This document shows positions 18,162 to 28,487 of a stretch of 64,000 bases of DNA, in pieces; position 1 is the first letter of the stretch; every line of letters begins with the position of its first letter. The notes under the pieces are model-generated. The model was not told the DNA's origin, searched no databases, and worked only from the letters and a program-made list of their open reading frames with translations. Source of the DNA: Diplonema japonicum. Taxonomy: Eukaryota; Euglenozoa; Diplonemea; Diplonemida; Diplonemidae. The translations under genes and the position numbers were made by a program. The stretch spans positions 62,001 to 126,000 of the forward strand of contig OZ025750.1 of NCBI GenBank assembly GCA_964019335.1. The letters run 5' to 3'.

Positions 18162-21100
18162 ATGCGAGGTACATCCCGCCTAGTAGCCATCGTGGCCAGC
18201 TGCCTTGGGGTTGCTGCAGGCACTGATACAAACATCATACATTGCAGCAGTGGGAGGTCTGTTCCCGTGGAAGAGTGGGACCGTTGCCTGAAGACGGAAG
18301 ACGGTGGGCACGCCATGCTCGTCTCGAAAGACGATCCTGATGAAGCTGACTGGCTTGTTTACGGTGATGAAGACTCCGCTTGTGAAGGAAGCCACACAAC
18401 ACACCCAGTGGACGGCAGGTGCCACGGGGACACCGAATCCGACTTCTCGTTGACGACCAGCGTTGCAGGCTACGCCACCCTGTTGAGCTGCGACAGCAAC
18501 AGTTCGCTCCTTTTCCCTTGGGACCACTGCAATCGTTATTCTGGCTATTATTTCAAGCTGGTCCTTGTGCGTGGAACACTCGCTGACCGAACAGCTGTGG
18601 CGTACCTTTATTTCTACGGCAGTGATGCCACATGTTCTAAACAACTGCAGGCAAACCAGTATACCTGCTCATGCAACTCTGGCAACTCACAAAGATTGAT
18701 GTGCGAGGATCTAACCCCAATACCTGCGACACCTGCGAGTGATGTTGATGTTACGTTTTGCCCAACTGGCGAAACACTACACTTCGGAGATGGAGACAGG
18801 TGTGCCGTTCACACGGAAGGCGTCCGTCAGAGCTTCATGCTCAATGACCTGAGGGGCTCTGTTGAGGATGGGACTGCTGTCGGGAGTCTTGTAGGGTTCA
18901 GTGATGGGAACTGCATCTCAGAAGCTGATGTGGAGGAGATCAGCTGCAGCTGCACGCCATCGGCAACCGCGAGGATCGTGTGCGTAAACTCCGACGAAAC
19001 ACTGGTACCTCTGACACCGGCACCTGTACCAGAACCTTTGGGCGTCCACATAGTAAACTGCAATATCGTCCAAAAGAAAACATTTTTCGTTGAAGAATGG
19101 GACACGTGTACCGCGCAGGGAGGCTTCTTATACAAACTTATAAATGAGGGCGGCTCCCTCATCGATGGCACCGCCCGTGGGGTCTTTAATTACTATCACA
19201 CTGCGAATTGTAGTGACACCCCGTATGAGTCCATACCCCTCACCTGCTACTGTAGGGGCAACCTGGCACGGTTCGTTTGCGGGGTACCCACCACGGCTCC
19301 AACACAGGCACCAGCCACGCTTGTTCCTCCTGGTGCGGAAACCTCAGCACCTTCGATACCGAGCATTGGCATGGAGAACTGTGGTACCAACAGCACTCCT
19401 TATTATGCTAAAGACTGGGACACATGCGGGATGGAAACCTACCCTTACAAAATTGAAAAGGTAAGCGGCTCCCTCGTCGATGGCACCGCCCACGGGGTCT
19501 TGTCTGTATTCGAGGTTAGTGATACAAACTGTGATGGCACAACAATTGCATCGTTTAACCTCAGCTGTGTCTGTCCTGAAAACAAAAACACCTTCTTACG
19601 GTTCATTTGCGGGGCCACATCCGCACCCGACACGCTTGTTCCAACGCAGGCACCTGCCACACTTGTTCCTTCAGGTACGAGAACCCCAACGCAAGCACCT
19701 GCCACACCTGTTCCTTCAGGTACGATAACTCCAACACAAGCACCTGCCACACCTGTTCCTCCAGGTACGAGAACCCCAACGCAAGCTCCTGCCACACCTG
19801 TTCCTTCAGGTACGATAACTCCAACACAAGCACCTGCCACACCTGTTCCTTCAGGTACGAGAACCCCAACACAAGCACCTGCCACACTTCCTCCTACACC
19901 ACCAGCTGCGAGCATTGGCATGGAGAACTGTGTTAACAACAGCACTCTTTATTTTGAAGACTGGGACACATGCGGGATGGAAACCTACCCTTACAAAGTT
20001 GAAAAGGTAAGCGGCTCCCTCCTCGATGGCACCGCCCACGGGGTCTTGTCTGTATTCGAGGTTAGTGATACGAACTGTGATGGCACAACAATTGCATCGT
20101 TTGACCTCAGCTGTGTCTGTCCTGATAAAATCAACAATACCACCTCCTTACGGTTCATTTGCGGGGCCACATCCGCACCCGACACGCTTGTTCCAACGCA
20201 GGCACCTGCCACACCTGTTCCTTCTAATACGATAACCCCAACACAAGCACCTGCCACACCTGTTCCTCCTCCACCAGCTGCAAGCATTGGCATGGAGAAC
20301 TGTGGTACCAACGGGATCAGTTATGCTAAAGACTGGGACACATGCGGGATGGGGGCCTACCCTTACAAGGTTGAAAAGGTAAACGGCTCCCTCCTCGATG
20401 GCACCGCCCACGGGGTCTTGTCTGTATTCGAGGTTAGTGATACAAACTGTGATGGCACAATAATTGCATCGTTTAACCTCAGCTGTGTCTGTCCTGAAAA
20501 CAAGAACACCACCTTACGGTTCGTTTGCTGGGACACAGCCGCACCCGACACGCTTGTTCCAACACTGGCACCTACCGGGCTTCCCACACTTGTTCCTCCT
20601 GGTACGGAAACCTCAGCACCGGAACCTCCAGTAAGGACCCCGGCACCAATAGGTGCGGGTATCGCCGTGGAAAACTGTGGTACCAACGCAACTTTTTATG
20701 CCGAAGACTGGGACACGTGCGGGATTGACACCTACCCTTACAGAGTTGTGAGGGTAAATGGTTCCCTCCTCGATGGCACCGCCCACGGGGTCTTGTCTGT
20801 ATTCAAGGTTGGTGATACAAACTGTAGCGGCATCCCAGTTAGATTGGTGGACATCAGCTGTAACTGTAGAGACAACAAAAACAACACAATGCGTTTCATT
20901 TGCGGGGCCACAGCCGCACCCACACTTGTTCCATCACCACAACGGACACCAGCACCTTGGACGGCTGCACCCTCACCTTCGAGCTTTATCATATTCAAGT
21001 GCACTGGCAATGAACTTTATCGTGTTCAGGACTGGGACACGTGCAATGAGATGGGAGACCACACCTACAAAGTTGTGAATGCAAACAGCTCCTTCATCGA

Positions 21101-21536
21101 CAGTGGCATCCGCGGGGTCCTTTATTTCTTCCGGACGGCAGGCTGCAAGGGTGCTCCGTATGAGATCGTTTTCGTCGGCTGCCATTGTTCTGACAACGTA
21201 ACAGCAGAGTTCATTTGCGCGGCCCCCGCCCCGGTGCCATCTGCATCAGGTTCGAGTGACAACAGCGAAGGCAGCATCACCGAAAGCAGCAGCGGAGGGG
21301 GCAGCACCGAGGGGGACAACAACAACTTGCTTTTTATACTACTAGCGGCGGCGGGTGGGCTGACGGTTGGCTCTCTGGCAGTTGGTCTCGCTTGTTGGAC
21401 AAAAAGGAGAAGGGAAGACCGACAAGCTGTCGATGGCATGATGGTTTGCTTAAAAAAAGAAGAAAAAAAAAGGGAGGGGAAACGCATACAGGAGTATATC
21501 TGCGAGCAAGGCGATGAAGTTGAAATGGCACACTAG
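18162..21536 (+). CDS. Type I membrane protein with about nine Cys-rich modules
   Basis: 1124 residues. It starts with a signal peptide (MRGTSRLVAIVASCLGVAAG). About nine modules of roughly 80 residues follow, each with a pattern near NC-x-Y-x-DWDTC, Y-KV-x-GSL-DGTAHGV, a middle Cys, then C-x-C and a final RF-C; the first three are more divergent. Modules 5-8 are close copies. Linkers are Thr/Pro-rich, with a 15-residue unit TPTQAPATPVPSGTR repeated about six times at 19645-19885. Near the end come a Gly/Ser stretch, one membrane helix (LLFILLAAAGGLTVGSLAVG) and a basic cytoplasmic tail. Function is not recognised. The architecture is that of a cell-surface receptor, adhesin or coat protein. 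Even spacing of Cys pairs suggests disulfide-bonded domains. Confidence 0.85.
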   Translation: MRGTSRLVAIVASCLGVAAGTDTNIIHCSSGRSVPVEEWDRCLKTEDGGHAMLVSKDDPDEADWLVYGDEDSACEGSHTTHPVDGRCHGDTESDFSLTTSVAGYATLLSCDSNSSLLFPWDHCNRYSGYYFKLVLVRGTLADRTAVAYLYFYGSDATCSKQLQANQYTCSCNSGNSQRLMCEDLTPIPATPASDVDVTFCPTGETLHFGDGDRCAVHTEGVRQSFMLNDLRGSVEDGTAVGSLVGFSDGNCISEADVEEISCSCTPSATARIVCVNSDETLVPLTPAPVPEPLGVHIVNCNIVQKKTFFVEEWDTCTAQGGFLYKLINEGGSLIDGTARGVFNYYHTANCSDTPYESIPLTCYCRGNLARFVCGVPTTAPTQAPATLVPPGAETSAPSIPSIGMENCGTNSTPYYAKDWDTCGMETYPYKIEKVSGSLVDGTAHGVLSVFEVSDTNCDGTTIASFNLSCVCPENKNTFLRFICGATSAPDTLVPTQAPATLVPSGTRTPTQAPATPVPSGTITPTQAPATPVPPGTRTPTQAPATPVPSGTITPTQAPATPVPSGTRTPTQAPATLPPTPPAASIGMENCVNNSTLYFEDWDTCGMETYPYKVEKVSGSLLDGTAHGVLSVFEVSDTNCDGTTIASFDLSCVCPDKINNTTSLRFICGATSAPDTLVPTQAPATPVPSNTITPTQAPATPVPPPPAASIGMENCGTNGISYAKDWDTCGMGAYPYKVEKVNGSLLDGTAHGVLSVFEVSDTNCDGTIIASFNLSCVCPENKNTTLRFVCWDTAAPDTLVPTLAPTGLPTLVPPGTETSAPEPPVRTPAPIGAGIAVENCGTNATFYAEDWDTCGIDTYPYRVVRVNGSLLDGTAHGVLSVFKVGDTNCSGIPVRLVDISCNCRDNKNNTMRFICGATAAPTLVPSPQRTPAPWTAAPSPSSFIIFKCTGNELYRVQDWDTCNEMGDHTYKVVNANSSFIDSGIRGVLYFFRTAGCKGAPYEIVFVGCHCSDNVTAEFICAAPAPVPSASGSSDNSEGSITESSSGGGSTEGDNNNLLFILLAAAGGLTVGSLAVGLACWTKRRREDRQAVDGMMVCLKKEEKKREGKRIQEYICEQGDEVEMAH
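19645..19885 (+). repeat. Coding tandem repeat, 45-bp unit
   Basis: Five to six copies of a 45-bp unit encoding TPTQAPATPVPSGT(R/I) inside the Cys-rich surface gene. Alternate units end in R or I, which suggests duplication of a two-unit block. Confidence 0.75.
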
Positions 21537-21921
21537 TTGGGTTCTCCTGAAGATCCTTCTGTCACTTAAGTGTTCAACTGGTCTTCAGGGGAGCAAAAAA
21601 GAAAAAGAAAAGTCACAAGAATTGGTTTTAGGTGGGGGAGGGAAGCGTTTTTGGCTAACGTTTAAAGGGGGGGAGAGAAAAATGAAAAAGAAAGTTGTAC
21701 TTTTAGAACCTTTTTTTTTTTCCCGTGGTGAATCAACGCCAAGAGGGAGGGGGTAGTTGAGCTAAACCACACGAGGAAAAAAAAAGAAAAAAAGCTTTTT
21801 TTAAAGCCTGTTTTCTTCTTGAGTTTTTGCAGCATCTGTGAAACTCGCAAAACTAAAGCAGAGCGATCTTTTGCCGAGATCCAAAAGAAAAATGGGGCTT
21901 TGGTTGCAACACTATTTGGCG
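21537..21921 (+). other. Short spacer, no gene seen
   Basis: G-rich and T-rich simple sequence after the Cys-rich gene (AAAGGGGGGGAG at 21664-21675, poly-T about 21711-21722). It ends at the 3' side of the minus-strand retroelement. I see no gene or repeat. Confidence 0.4.
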
Positions 21922-24245
21922 TTAAGTGTGCAGCGTGGTGGTGGGTCTATCTTGTGTTGTTTCCCTTCTGCGTCGCTGCATTCTTATCGGCAGATGGGGT
22001 GGGAATTCTTCGGGTTGGTTCGAGGTAGGTCGGCACGAATTTATTGTTCCAGTCGTCTCTCCCCGGTGAGCCGGTTGCGAGTCGCTGTTCGAGGATGAAG
22101 CGCACCTTGTCGTATGATGCGAAAGTGGGTCCGCAGGTATACCCTCGGATCCGTTTGTTTGCACCAATGGATCGGAGGGAGGATGTCAAGAAGGGTTTCC
22201 CGGGGATAGGAGGGGATCGTGCTTTCTTTTCGGCCACCTCTGACAGTTTTGTCAAGACTCTAGCTAGCCGGTTTGCACGCTTGCACGTACGTCAGCTGTT
22301 TTTTCCATGATTAGCTGTTTGGTCGTGGCCTCAAAGTCGAATGCGAGCTCTATCCTTGAGACTGAACCATGAGGGCTCCACTGCAGCATGCGAAGCCATT
22401 TGAGCACTTCTGGGACAATCGTATCCCCATGGAAGTGTTTTAATCCGTTGCATTTGTACCAGTCCAGGCTTGGCACCGAGCACACCTTTCCCACCAGTGG
22501 TCTGTTCCAGGGAAACCTTTCCACTGCGGTCTTCTTCGATTCTTGCTTTGCGCTCACCCTTCTGATTATCGCGAGCAGCATTTGCTGAATTATCTCCGGC
22601 TTTTCCGTCTTACATTCCAGAGGGATGATGCCGTGTAGTGCAAGGCAGCGAGTGATCCCCTCTGCGGATTTCGTCAATTGCACGGCCGACACCAATAAAG
22701 GAGGGTCTGCCTTTGGCAACTGCGTTCCTTCTGATCGCTTTTGTCACCCGCCGTATTTCATGACCTCTGGCAGCTTTATGCATGCCCAAGAGGGTCCTGG
22801 CCCAAGGCCAACCTAGCTTGGCTGGCTCCAGAAGACGTAGGAATGTTCCTATGGGATAAGCTGATCTCATATTCTTCTTGTACTTCTTCCGGATTTCTCT
22901 CGCACGCTTCCTTAGTCTCCGATCTTCAGCTAGCCTCAGGACGGTGCCCGCCGTCCTGTAGGCAAAGGCAGCAAGAGGGTCGTGTGTATGGCCAGGTAGT
23001 GCAATGTTCAGGAGCGCACCCGATGAGCGTGTGGTGTTGTACGGACCCCACAGACAATCTGTTACAGCGATCCTAAGGGCGTCGATCTTCGCGTTTGACG
23101 GTGGGGCATATGGCGCACCGTATAAGGCAGCGGGTAGTATGGACTGGCCTACGATGAGGGCTTTCCTTGCAAATGGGAGCTGTAGTGCGGCTAGCCTCTT
23201 GGCCGTCTCAATTGCCTTCTCCACCCTCTTGTTGTCAGCCCTACCTTTCCTCTCCATCGACAGAGTGACTCCAAGGATCTTCACCTTCTTCCTCGCAGCA
23301 AATGTAAAGCCACCCTGTTGCAGTGTGGACGTATATTTCTTCTTTGTGCTGAAGGCAAGCGTCTTCTCGTGGTTCAGAGCCATCCCCGTGATATCACAGA
23401 ACTCAGATACTCTATCTACAGCTCGCTGTACGTGTCGTTCTGATTTTCTGCTGTACAACGTCACATCATCGGCGTAAGAGGTTGATTTCGCCTTCGTCGA
23501 GTGTCCGATTTCCTTGACCATGACTGAGAGCAGCGCGTTGATCAGAACGGCAGACAACGGGCATCCCTGGAGGACTCCATTGCCCACGTGCAGCACCTCT
23601 CCTACCCCAAGCGGTAGTTTCAGACGGTTCTCATACACGTATCGCATTGGACGGGTGATGGATACACTCAGACCAAGGTCTTGACGGTGCGGAAATTTCC
23701 CGGAGTATCGGCTGTCGCAAGTCCCCTCGTCCCCGCTGCGTGGGATCAGCTCCTAGGAGGTCCTCAACAACGGTGGCCAGGTACCGAATGGCTGAATTCA
23801 CATCGGTCAGGAGGGCCGTGTTGAAGATCCCGCGGTCGAACGGGCTATGCGCTCCTGTGATGACGGTGCTTGGGCATTTGAGCTGCCTGGGTACCTTGTA
23901 CATGGGTACGAGTTGTCGCATGGCTGTAGCTTCAGTGTCACAGTTAGCGCCCGGTGTGATGGTACGCCTATGTCTTCAGTGACACACGACACGAGCGCTG
24001 CAGCAGCTACGGAGTCGTCAGGATGTAGTCGGGTCTCGTGGCCGCAACGGCAGTAACGTAGGGTGCCTTGCAAACATCAACTGTCCTCCCTGGTTTCCGC
24101 ATGAACGCAGGCGGAAGCCAAAGCTCCTCACCTGCCCGTCGTACCACCTGCGCACTTGAAGTGCCCACCCCTTCTCGCTCGTCTCTTCGCGGCCGAAGCC
24201 CCCGGGCGGCGCCTCCGTGGAGGCGGACGAGCCGGGTTTTGTCAT
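21922..24245 (-). mobile_element. LINE-type retrotransposon remnant (endonuclease end, reverse transcriptase, C-terminal domain)
   Basis: Read on the minus strand. Near 24030-23950, in two frames, lie RPDYIL and PSHRALTVTL, which resemble the end of an APE-type endonuclease. Then comes reverse transcriptase with QGCPLS (23549-23569) and the catalytic YADD (23465-23476), followed by a long thumb and linker region. Then comes a C-terminal domain with VLKWLRMLQW and ELAFDFE (22331-22351), and finally RSIGANKRIRG about 22170. Frame changes are needed near 23950, 23660, 22700 and 22260, so the copy is dead. No RNase H or Cys-rich finger was recognised. The 5' end is truncated. The C-terminal domain is homologous to the + strand fragments at 24381, 54222 and 63420 but clearly divergent from them. 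Confidence 0.8.
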
Positions 24246-24380
24246 TTTTTTGAATGACTGATTAGTTTACCCAGTAACCCCCTTTTGAAAAAGAAAGAGA
24301 AAAAAGAAAAACCTGTCTGTATTCTTGTTGTCAGTGCACCAAAGCACACCGAAGTTTTATCAAGTTTTATTTTATTAAAA

Positions 24381-24850
24381 AGTGTCGACGGTGGAGCTGG
24401 CACTGGATTTCGAGAACGTGACCGGGAAGACCCTTGGAGGGAAGCTGGGGGATCTCGCAGAAGTACAGCAGAAAGCGAGGAGATTGCATGGACTGATGAA
24501 GAAGATCTGGCACACATGGGAGCTAGGGAGGGTACTGAAGAAGGTGAAAGGAAGGAGGGCCTTCCCAGCTGAGCCGAGCACAAGGGTGCACACACTACGA
24601 TCCATCGGGAGGACAAAGGCGGTGATCGGATGGAACAGGAGGGCGATATTTGCATCACCGAAGACCAAGCATGACCTAGAGGCGTTGAAAGGACAATGGG
24701 CGAGAGAACGAAGAGAAAGAGCGGCCAGGCTGGGGAGAAGGCCGGCAAGACCACCAAAGGAGGAGAAACCGCTGCTGAAAGGGGATAGGTGCAGGTAGAA
24801 GATGAGAACAAGGGGGCGTCTCACAAAGACTTCCTTTAACTCATATATTT
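24381..24850 (+). mobile_element. 5'-truncated LINE 3' end, copy A
   Basis: Opens abruptly at GTGTCGACGGTGGAG and encodes the C-terminal retroelement domain: ELALDFENVTGKTL, then KARRLHGLMKKIW, GRRAFPAEP and RSIGRTKAVIGWNRRAIFAS, down to a stop near 24798. The 3' untranslated end follows: GGGGGCGTCTCACAAAGACT, then TTAACTCATATATTT. It is nearly identical to 54222-54690. It sits in the same direction as, and about 320 bp upstream of, the surface gene at 25168. The 5' truncation and shared 3' end are typical of LINE insertion. Confidence 0.75.
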
Positions 24851-25167
24851 ATTTTTGACATTTGCTGCTATTTCTTGGTTAGTCAGTTGAAAAAAATGAT
24901 GATTATGACTGCCCGTGACTCTGAAAAAAAAAAAGATTTAATCGGAGTTCGAGCTTATCAACAAGTTCTGGCAACTCATTTTTATTTTTCCTTTCTTTTT
25001 TTGTTTCTCTTTTTTGTTTGTGTGCGAGTTTATCCCATTTTTTTGGCACGTTGTGTTAGAATAGTTTTTTTTCTTTTTTTTTTTTGAGGTTTTGAAAAAT
25101 TTCCCCCGTCCGTTCATTTTTTTTCAGGAAGGGGGGGGGGGAGGAGGGGAGGGGAGAAAAGAGAGAA
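24851..25167 (+). promoter_or_regulatory. Spacer and leader of surface gene 1, with pyrimidine-AG
   Basis: T-rich leader ending TTCATTTTTTTTCAG, with the AG at 25126-25127, 41 bp before the ATG. A poly-G run follows the AG. A good candidate 3' splice acceptor (spliced leader or 5' UTR intron). Nothing else seen. Confidence 0.45.
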
Positions 25168-28100
25168 ATGCCCCAAGTGCCCCTACAACTGACAGCACTC
25201 ATCATCGTTGCAATAATGTTACAACTGAGCACGGCACAGACGATCGTAGGGAGGTATGCAGGGGGCTTCGCCACCCAGTACGCCCTCCACCCCGATGGCG
25301 ACATCGTGTACATAGCAGACGGCCCCAACGGTGTAGTAGTGGTGGATGTGACTAAAGTTCCGAACGCTGGAAATCCAGGAGCAGCGATCATCCTCAAGGG
25401 AAACATTTTAAGCATTTCTGCAAATGCAGTCCACATAGATGGTAACTCCTTGTTCGTCGGTGGCACCGCTGGAACGCTGTACAAGTACGACATCACCGCG
25501 AAGACATCGCCGAGCAAAGTTGGTGAGGCAATTAGTTCCAAAGGTGCGATGACCGCTGTGACATCGTTTCCGGGTGGAAAGCGAGCGTACACATGCCACG
25601 CGAATGGTATTGAGGAGTTCGACATCACCGGCCTCATTCCAGTCCGTGTTGCCACAAACGTACTTCTCCAGAGGTGCTACGACATGAAGTTACACACGGC
25701 AAAGAGGTTTCTGAACGTAGTGGGTTTTTTTAATGTTGAGAGTATTGACGTATACTACACAGTTGCTGGGACCGATGCCTTAACCCTGACCTCATCGTTG
25801 TCCAGTGTCATCACTTACCCCGGTTATTCTGTTGACATTTCTGTCGACGGGACCACCTCATACTACACTAATAGCATCTCTGAGCTCGCGATGGTAAACG
25901 ACAAATACCATTATCATGAACCCACCGGCCGCCCCGGCCTTGCCGGTATCGCCCGCTACGACCCAGCCGACCGTGTCTTCGCCACCACGACTGACGGGAA
26001 GCTCATCTGGTACAAAATGCAGCTCCCCATGACCGCTGTCTTCGAAAGCTTTTTGGGGATTGGTTCCAAGTCTGGGCAGAGAGGCCTTGGCCTGCACCAA
26101 AACAAATACATCTACGCGTGCATGTCAAACACGGGGTTTGTCATTATCGATGTCAGTTTGCTCTTGGAGAGCACGCCTGCTCCTGACACTCCGGCTCCTG
26201 ATACCCCAGCACCCAAGACACCCGCTCCTGATACTCCAGCACCTAAGACACCTGCTCCTGATACCCCGGCTCCGAAGACACCTGCTCCTGATACCCCAGC
26301 TCCTAAAACTCCGGCTCCTGATACTCCTGCACCTAAGACACCTGCTCCTGATACACCCGCACCTAAAACTCCAGCTCCTGATACCCCAGCTCCGAAGACA
26401 CCTGCTCCTGATACTCCAGCTCCTAAAACTCCAGCTCCTGATACACCTGCACCTAAGACTCCAGCTCCTGATACCCCAGCACCCAAGACTCCGGCTCCTG
26501 ATACGCCGGCACCTAAGACACCTGCTCCTGATACACCCGCACCTAAGACTCCAGCTCCTGATACCCCAGCTCCGAAGACACCTGCTCCTGATACTCCAGC
26601 TCCTGATACCCCGGCTCCGAAGACACCTGCTCCTGATACTCCAGCTCCTAAAACTCCGGCTCCTGATACCCCAGCTCCGAAGACACCTGCTCCTGATACT
26701 CCAGCTCCTAAAACTCCAGCTCCTGATACACCTGCACCTAAGACGCCAGCTCCTGATACCCCAGCACCCAAGACTCCGGCTCCTGATACGCCGGTACCTG
26801 GGACACCTGCTCCTGATACTCCGGCTCCTAAAACACCAATCCCTGATACACCTGCACCTAAGACTCCAGCCCCTGATACTCCAGCACCTAAGACACCTGC
26901 TCCTGATACCCCCGCACCTAAAACTCCGGTTCCTGATACACCGGCACCCAAAACCCCATTTCCCGAAACCCCAACTCCTCAAACACCTGCTCCTGATACC
27001 CCTGCACCCAAAACAGCGGTTCCCACACTTGCACCTCTGACCACTACTCCCACAACTCTTGCCCCGAAGACAGCAACACCGACAGCAGTTCCCGAGACAG
27101 AAGCCCCAGCAGTGGTGAAGGAGGAGCAGATCAACACAGCAGGGTCGGTGGCAGCAGTCACATCTGTTGCAGCGGCCGGTGCAGCGGCAGGGGCAGCAAC
27201 AAGACTCGTCATCGTGAGCCAAGGGTGTCTCTTGAACGGGAAGCAGAAGCTCCCTCGTGCACTGCACCCAACACAGATGGAGATCGCAGGGTCTGAGGCA
27301 GTGGGGCTGGTGATCGGGAACTTCGCCATCATCGCCGGGTTCACTGCCCTGTGCTTTGTGGTGCTGCAGGCGGTCTCCCGATGGGGCCCTGCGGTGATGC
27401 CGAAGTTATTAGAGGGCCTCGACACCCAAGGCTTGCTGCGGTTCCCTTCTGTTCCTCTGTTCGTGTTCCAGCTTCTGTACCAAGGGACCACACTCGGGTC
27501 GATCCACCTCCTCGCGCAGCCACCTCATGTAGGGGGCTTCCTTGTTGGGGCAGTGTCGATGTGTGTGTGTGTCATTGTCCCGCTGCTTGTGTTCCGTGTG
27601 ATGACACGCGACGTCCCTTGGGCAGGGGTGTACATGCCGGAGACAGACTGTGGGCAGGTTCGGGCCCTGTTCCTTGGCCCCGGTGAGTGGGTCTCCACAT
27701 CCCCCATGAACCACTGGATAAACAGGTACGGGTCGGTGGTGCGGACCTACAGGCAGGAGGCGGCATGGTTCTCCATCATCGAGTTCTCGGCGAGTCTTGC
27801 GATATCGGGGATACAGGCGGCGGAGACAGACACGTACACAGGGTGCGGGCACAAGAAGGTCTTCACGGCTATCATCTTCTTCATAATACTATTATTGGAG
27901 GCGGTGGTGTGGCCCCATGCAAGGCCAAGGGATAATGTTCTTGACTTCACGATGCTCGGGGTGCAAGGGGCAGCGATGCTCCTGATGTCAGTGGGGTACT
28001 ATGAGGGGACGACTGTTCATTGGACTTTCGATGTGGCGTCAGAGCTTCTGATGGCGTCTGTGGTGGTGCTTCTTGTGAAGGTTGCGATGGATCTGTGCAG

Positions 28101-28374
28101 CGAAGGGTACATCTTCTTCTCGGGGAGGCGGCGGTTCTTGCAGGATGCGATGTTCACTGACCAGGAGCTGGTGCTACCTGAAAAAACTGGTGATTCCACA
28201 GAGCCAGCTCCTTTTATACTGCCACCTACCCAGAGAAAGGGATCCCCTTTCGGTATCTCTGGAGAAGTAAATCTAATGGAACTAGATATGTCTGCGAGCT
28301 CTTACAACAGAGTAGGATCCGAGATGACCTCAAAGCGTAGTAGTCCTCCAGCAAGGGTGTTCACGTCGGTATAG
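25168..28374 (+). CDS. Surface protein, LVIVD propeller / Thr-Pro stalk / 7-TM, member 1
   Basis: 1068 residues. It has a signal peptide ending near STAQ, then a propeller-like ectodomain at about 25-330 whose first repeat is YALHPDGDIVYIADGPNGV...VVDV, the LVIVD-repeat signature. Later blades carry LYKYD, FPGGKRAYTCH and VFATTTDGKLIWY. Residues about 334-645 are a stalk built mainly of TPAPDTPAPK. A conserved region follows (NTAGSVAAVTSVAAAG, SQGCLLNGKQKLP), then about seven hydrophobic segments between 712 and 980 and a variable tail. Inference: an exposed receptor or adhesin with the propeller held out on a mucin-like stalk. The multi-helix module recalls, from memory, predicted surface proteins of free-living kinetoplastids. 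Ligand unknown. Confidence 0.85.
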   Translation: MPQVPLQLTALIIVAIMLQLSTAQTIVGRYAGGFATQYALHPDGDIVYIADGPNGVVVVDVTKVPNAGNPGAAIILKGNILSISANAVHIDGNSLFVGGTAGTLYKYDITAKTSPSKVGEAISSKGAMTAVTSFPGGKRAYTCHANGIEEFDITGLIPVRVATNVLLQRCYDMKLHTAKRFLNVVGFFNVESIDVYYTVAGTDALTLTSSLSSVITYPGYSVDISVDGTTSYYTNSISELAMVNDKYHYHEPTGRPGLAGIARYDPADRVFATTTDGKLIWYKMQLPMTAVFESFLGIGSKSGQRGLGLHQNKYIYACMSNTGFVIIDVSLLLESTPAPDTPAPDTPAPKTPAPDTPAPKTPAPDTPAPKTPAPDTPAPKTPAPDTPAPKTPAPDTPAPKTPAPDTPAPKTPAPDTPAPKTPAPDTPAPKTPAPDTPAPKTPAPDTPAPKTPAPDTPAPKTPAPDTPAPKTPAPDTPAPDTPAPKTPAPDTPAPKTPAPDTPAPKTPAPDTPAPKTPAPDTPAPKTPAPDTPAPKTPAPDTPVPGTPAPDTPAPKTPIPDTPAPKTPAPDTPAPKTPAPDTPAPKTPVPDTPAPKTPFPETPTPQTPAPDTPAPKTAVPTLAPLTTTPTTLAPKTATPTAVPETEAPAVVKEEQINTAGSVAAVTSVAAAGAAAGAATRLVIVSQGCLLNGKQKLPRALHPTQMEIAGSEAVGLVIGNFAIIAGFTALCFVVLQAVSRWGPAVMPKLLEGLDTQGLLRFPSVPLFVFQLLYQGTTLGSIHLLAQPPHVGGFLVGAVSMCVCVIVPLLVFRVMTRDVPWAGVYMPETDCGQVRALFLGPGEWVSTSPMNHWINRYGSVVRTYRQEAAWFSIIEFSASLAISGIQAAETDTYTGCGHKKVFTAIIFFIILLLEAVVWPHARPRDNVLDFTMLGVQGAAMLLMSVGYYEGTTVHWTFDVASELLMASVVVLLVKVAMDLCSEGYIFFSGRRRFLQDAMFTDQELVLPEKTGDSTEPAPFILPPTQRKGSPFGISGEVNLMELDMSASSYNRVGSEMTSKRSSPPARVFTSV
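26170..27010 (+). repeat. Stalk-coding tandem repeat, 30-bp unit
   Basis: About 25 or more units encoding TPAPDTPAPK, with synonymous variation (ACT/ACC/ACA, GCT/GCA). Larger blocks recur: the segment around 26340-26600 is repeated with small changes around 26640-26780. This shows higher-order duplication. Confidence 0.85.
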
Positions 28375-28424
28375 AAAAAAAAAGGAATAAGGAAGAAAAA
28401 AGAATCAAGAACAGTTTTTTTAAA

Positions 28425-28487
28425 GGTGGTGGGGATAACATGAAAATATAAGAAGTACATCAGATGTGTTGTTCGCTGTTGACCTCC
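28425..28487 (-). repeat. 60-bp dispersed repeat, reverse copy
   Basis: Near-exact reverse complement of 16725-16784 with a few-base difference in the AT-rich middle. It lies about 50 bp after the stop of surface gene 1. Confidence 0.7.

Noticed and set aside
22610-24850. Twin-primed LINE (inverted 5' part next to a 3' part) formed by the minus-strand element and the + fragment at 24381
   Set aside because: Both pieces contain the same C-terminal domain but in strongly diverged versions (ELAFDFEATTKQ against ELALDFENVTGK), so they cannot come from one inserted copy.
26112-26951. Long minus-strand frames rich in Gly, Ala, Val opposite the stalk repeats (also 32207-33001, 38412-39470, 44878-46596)
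   Set aside because: They are mirror readings of the Thr/Pro stalk repeats and shift with repeat content; the + strand has a signal peptide, propeller and membrane module in one frame.
26170-27010. CRISPR-like array from regularly spaced repeats
   Set aside because: The repeats are in-frame coding units for TPAPDTPAPK with no unique spacers, in a eukaryotic gene.
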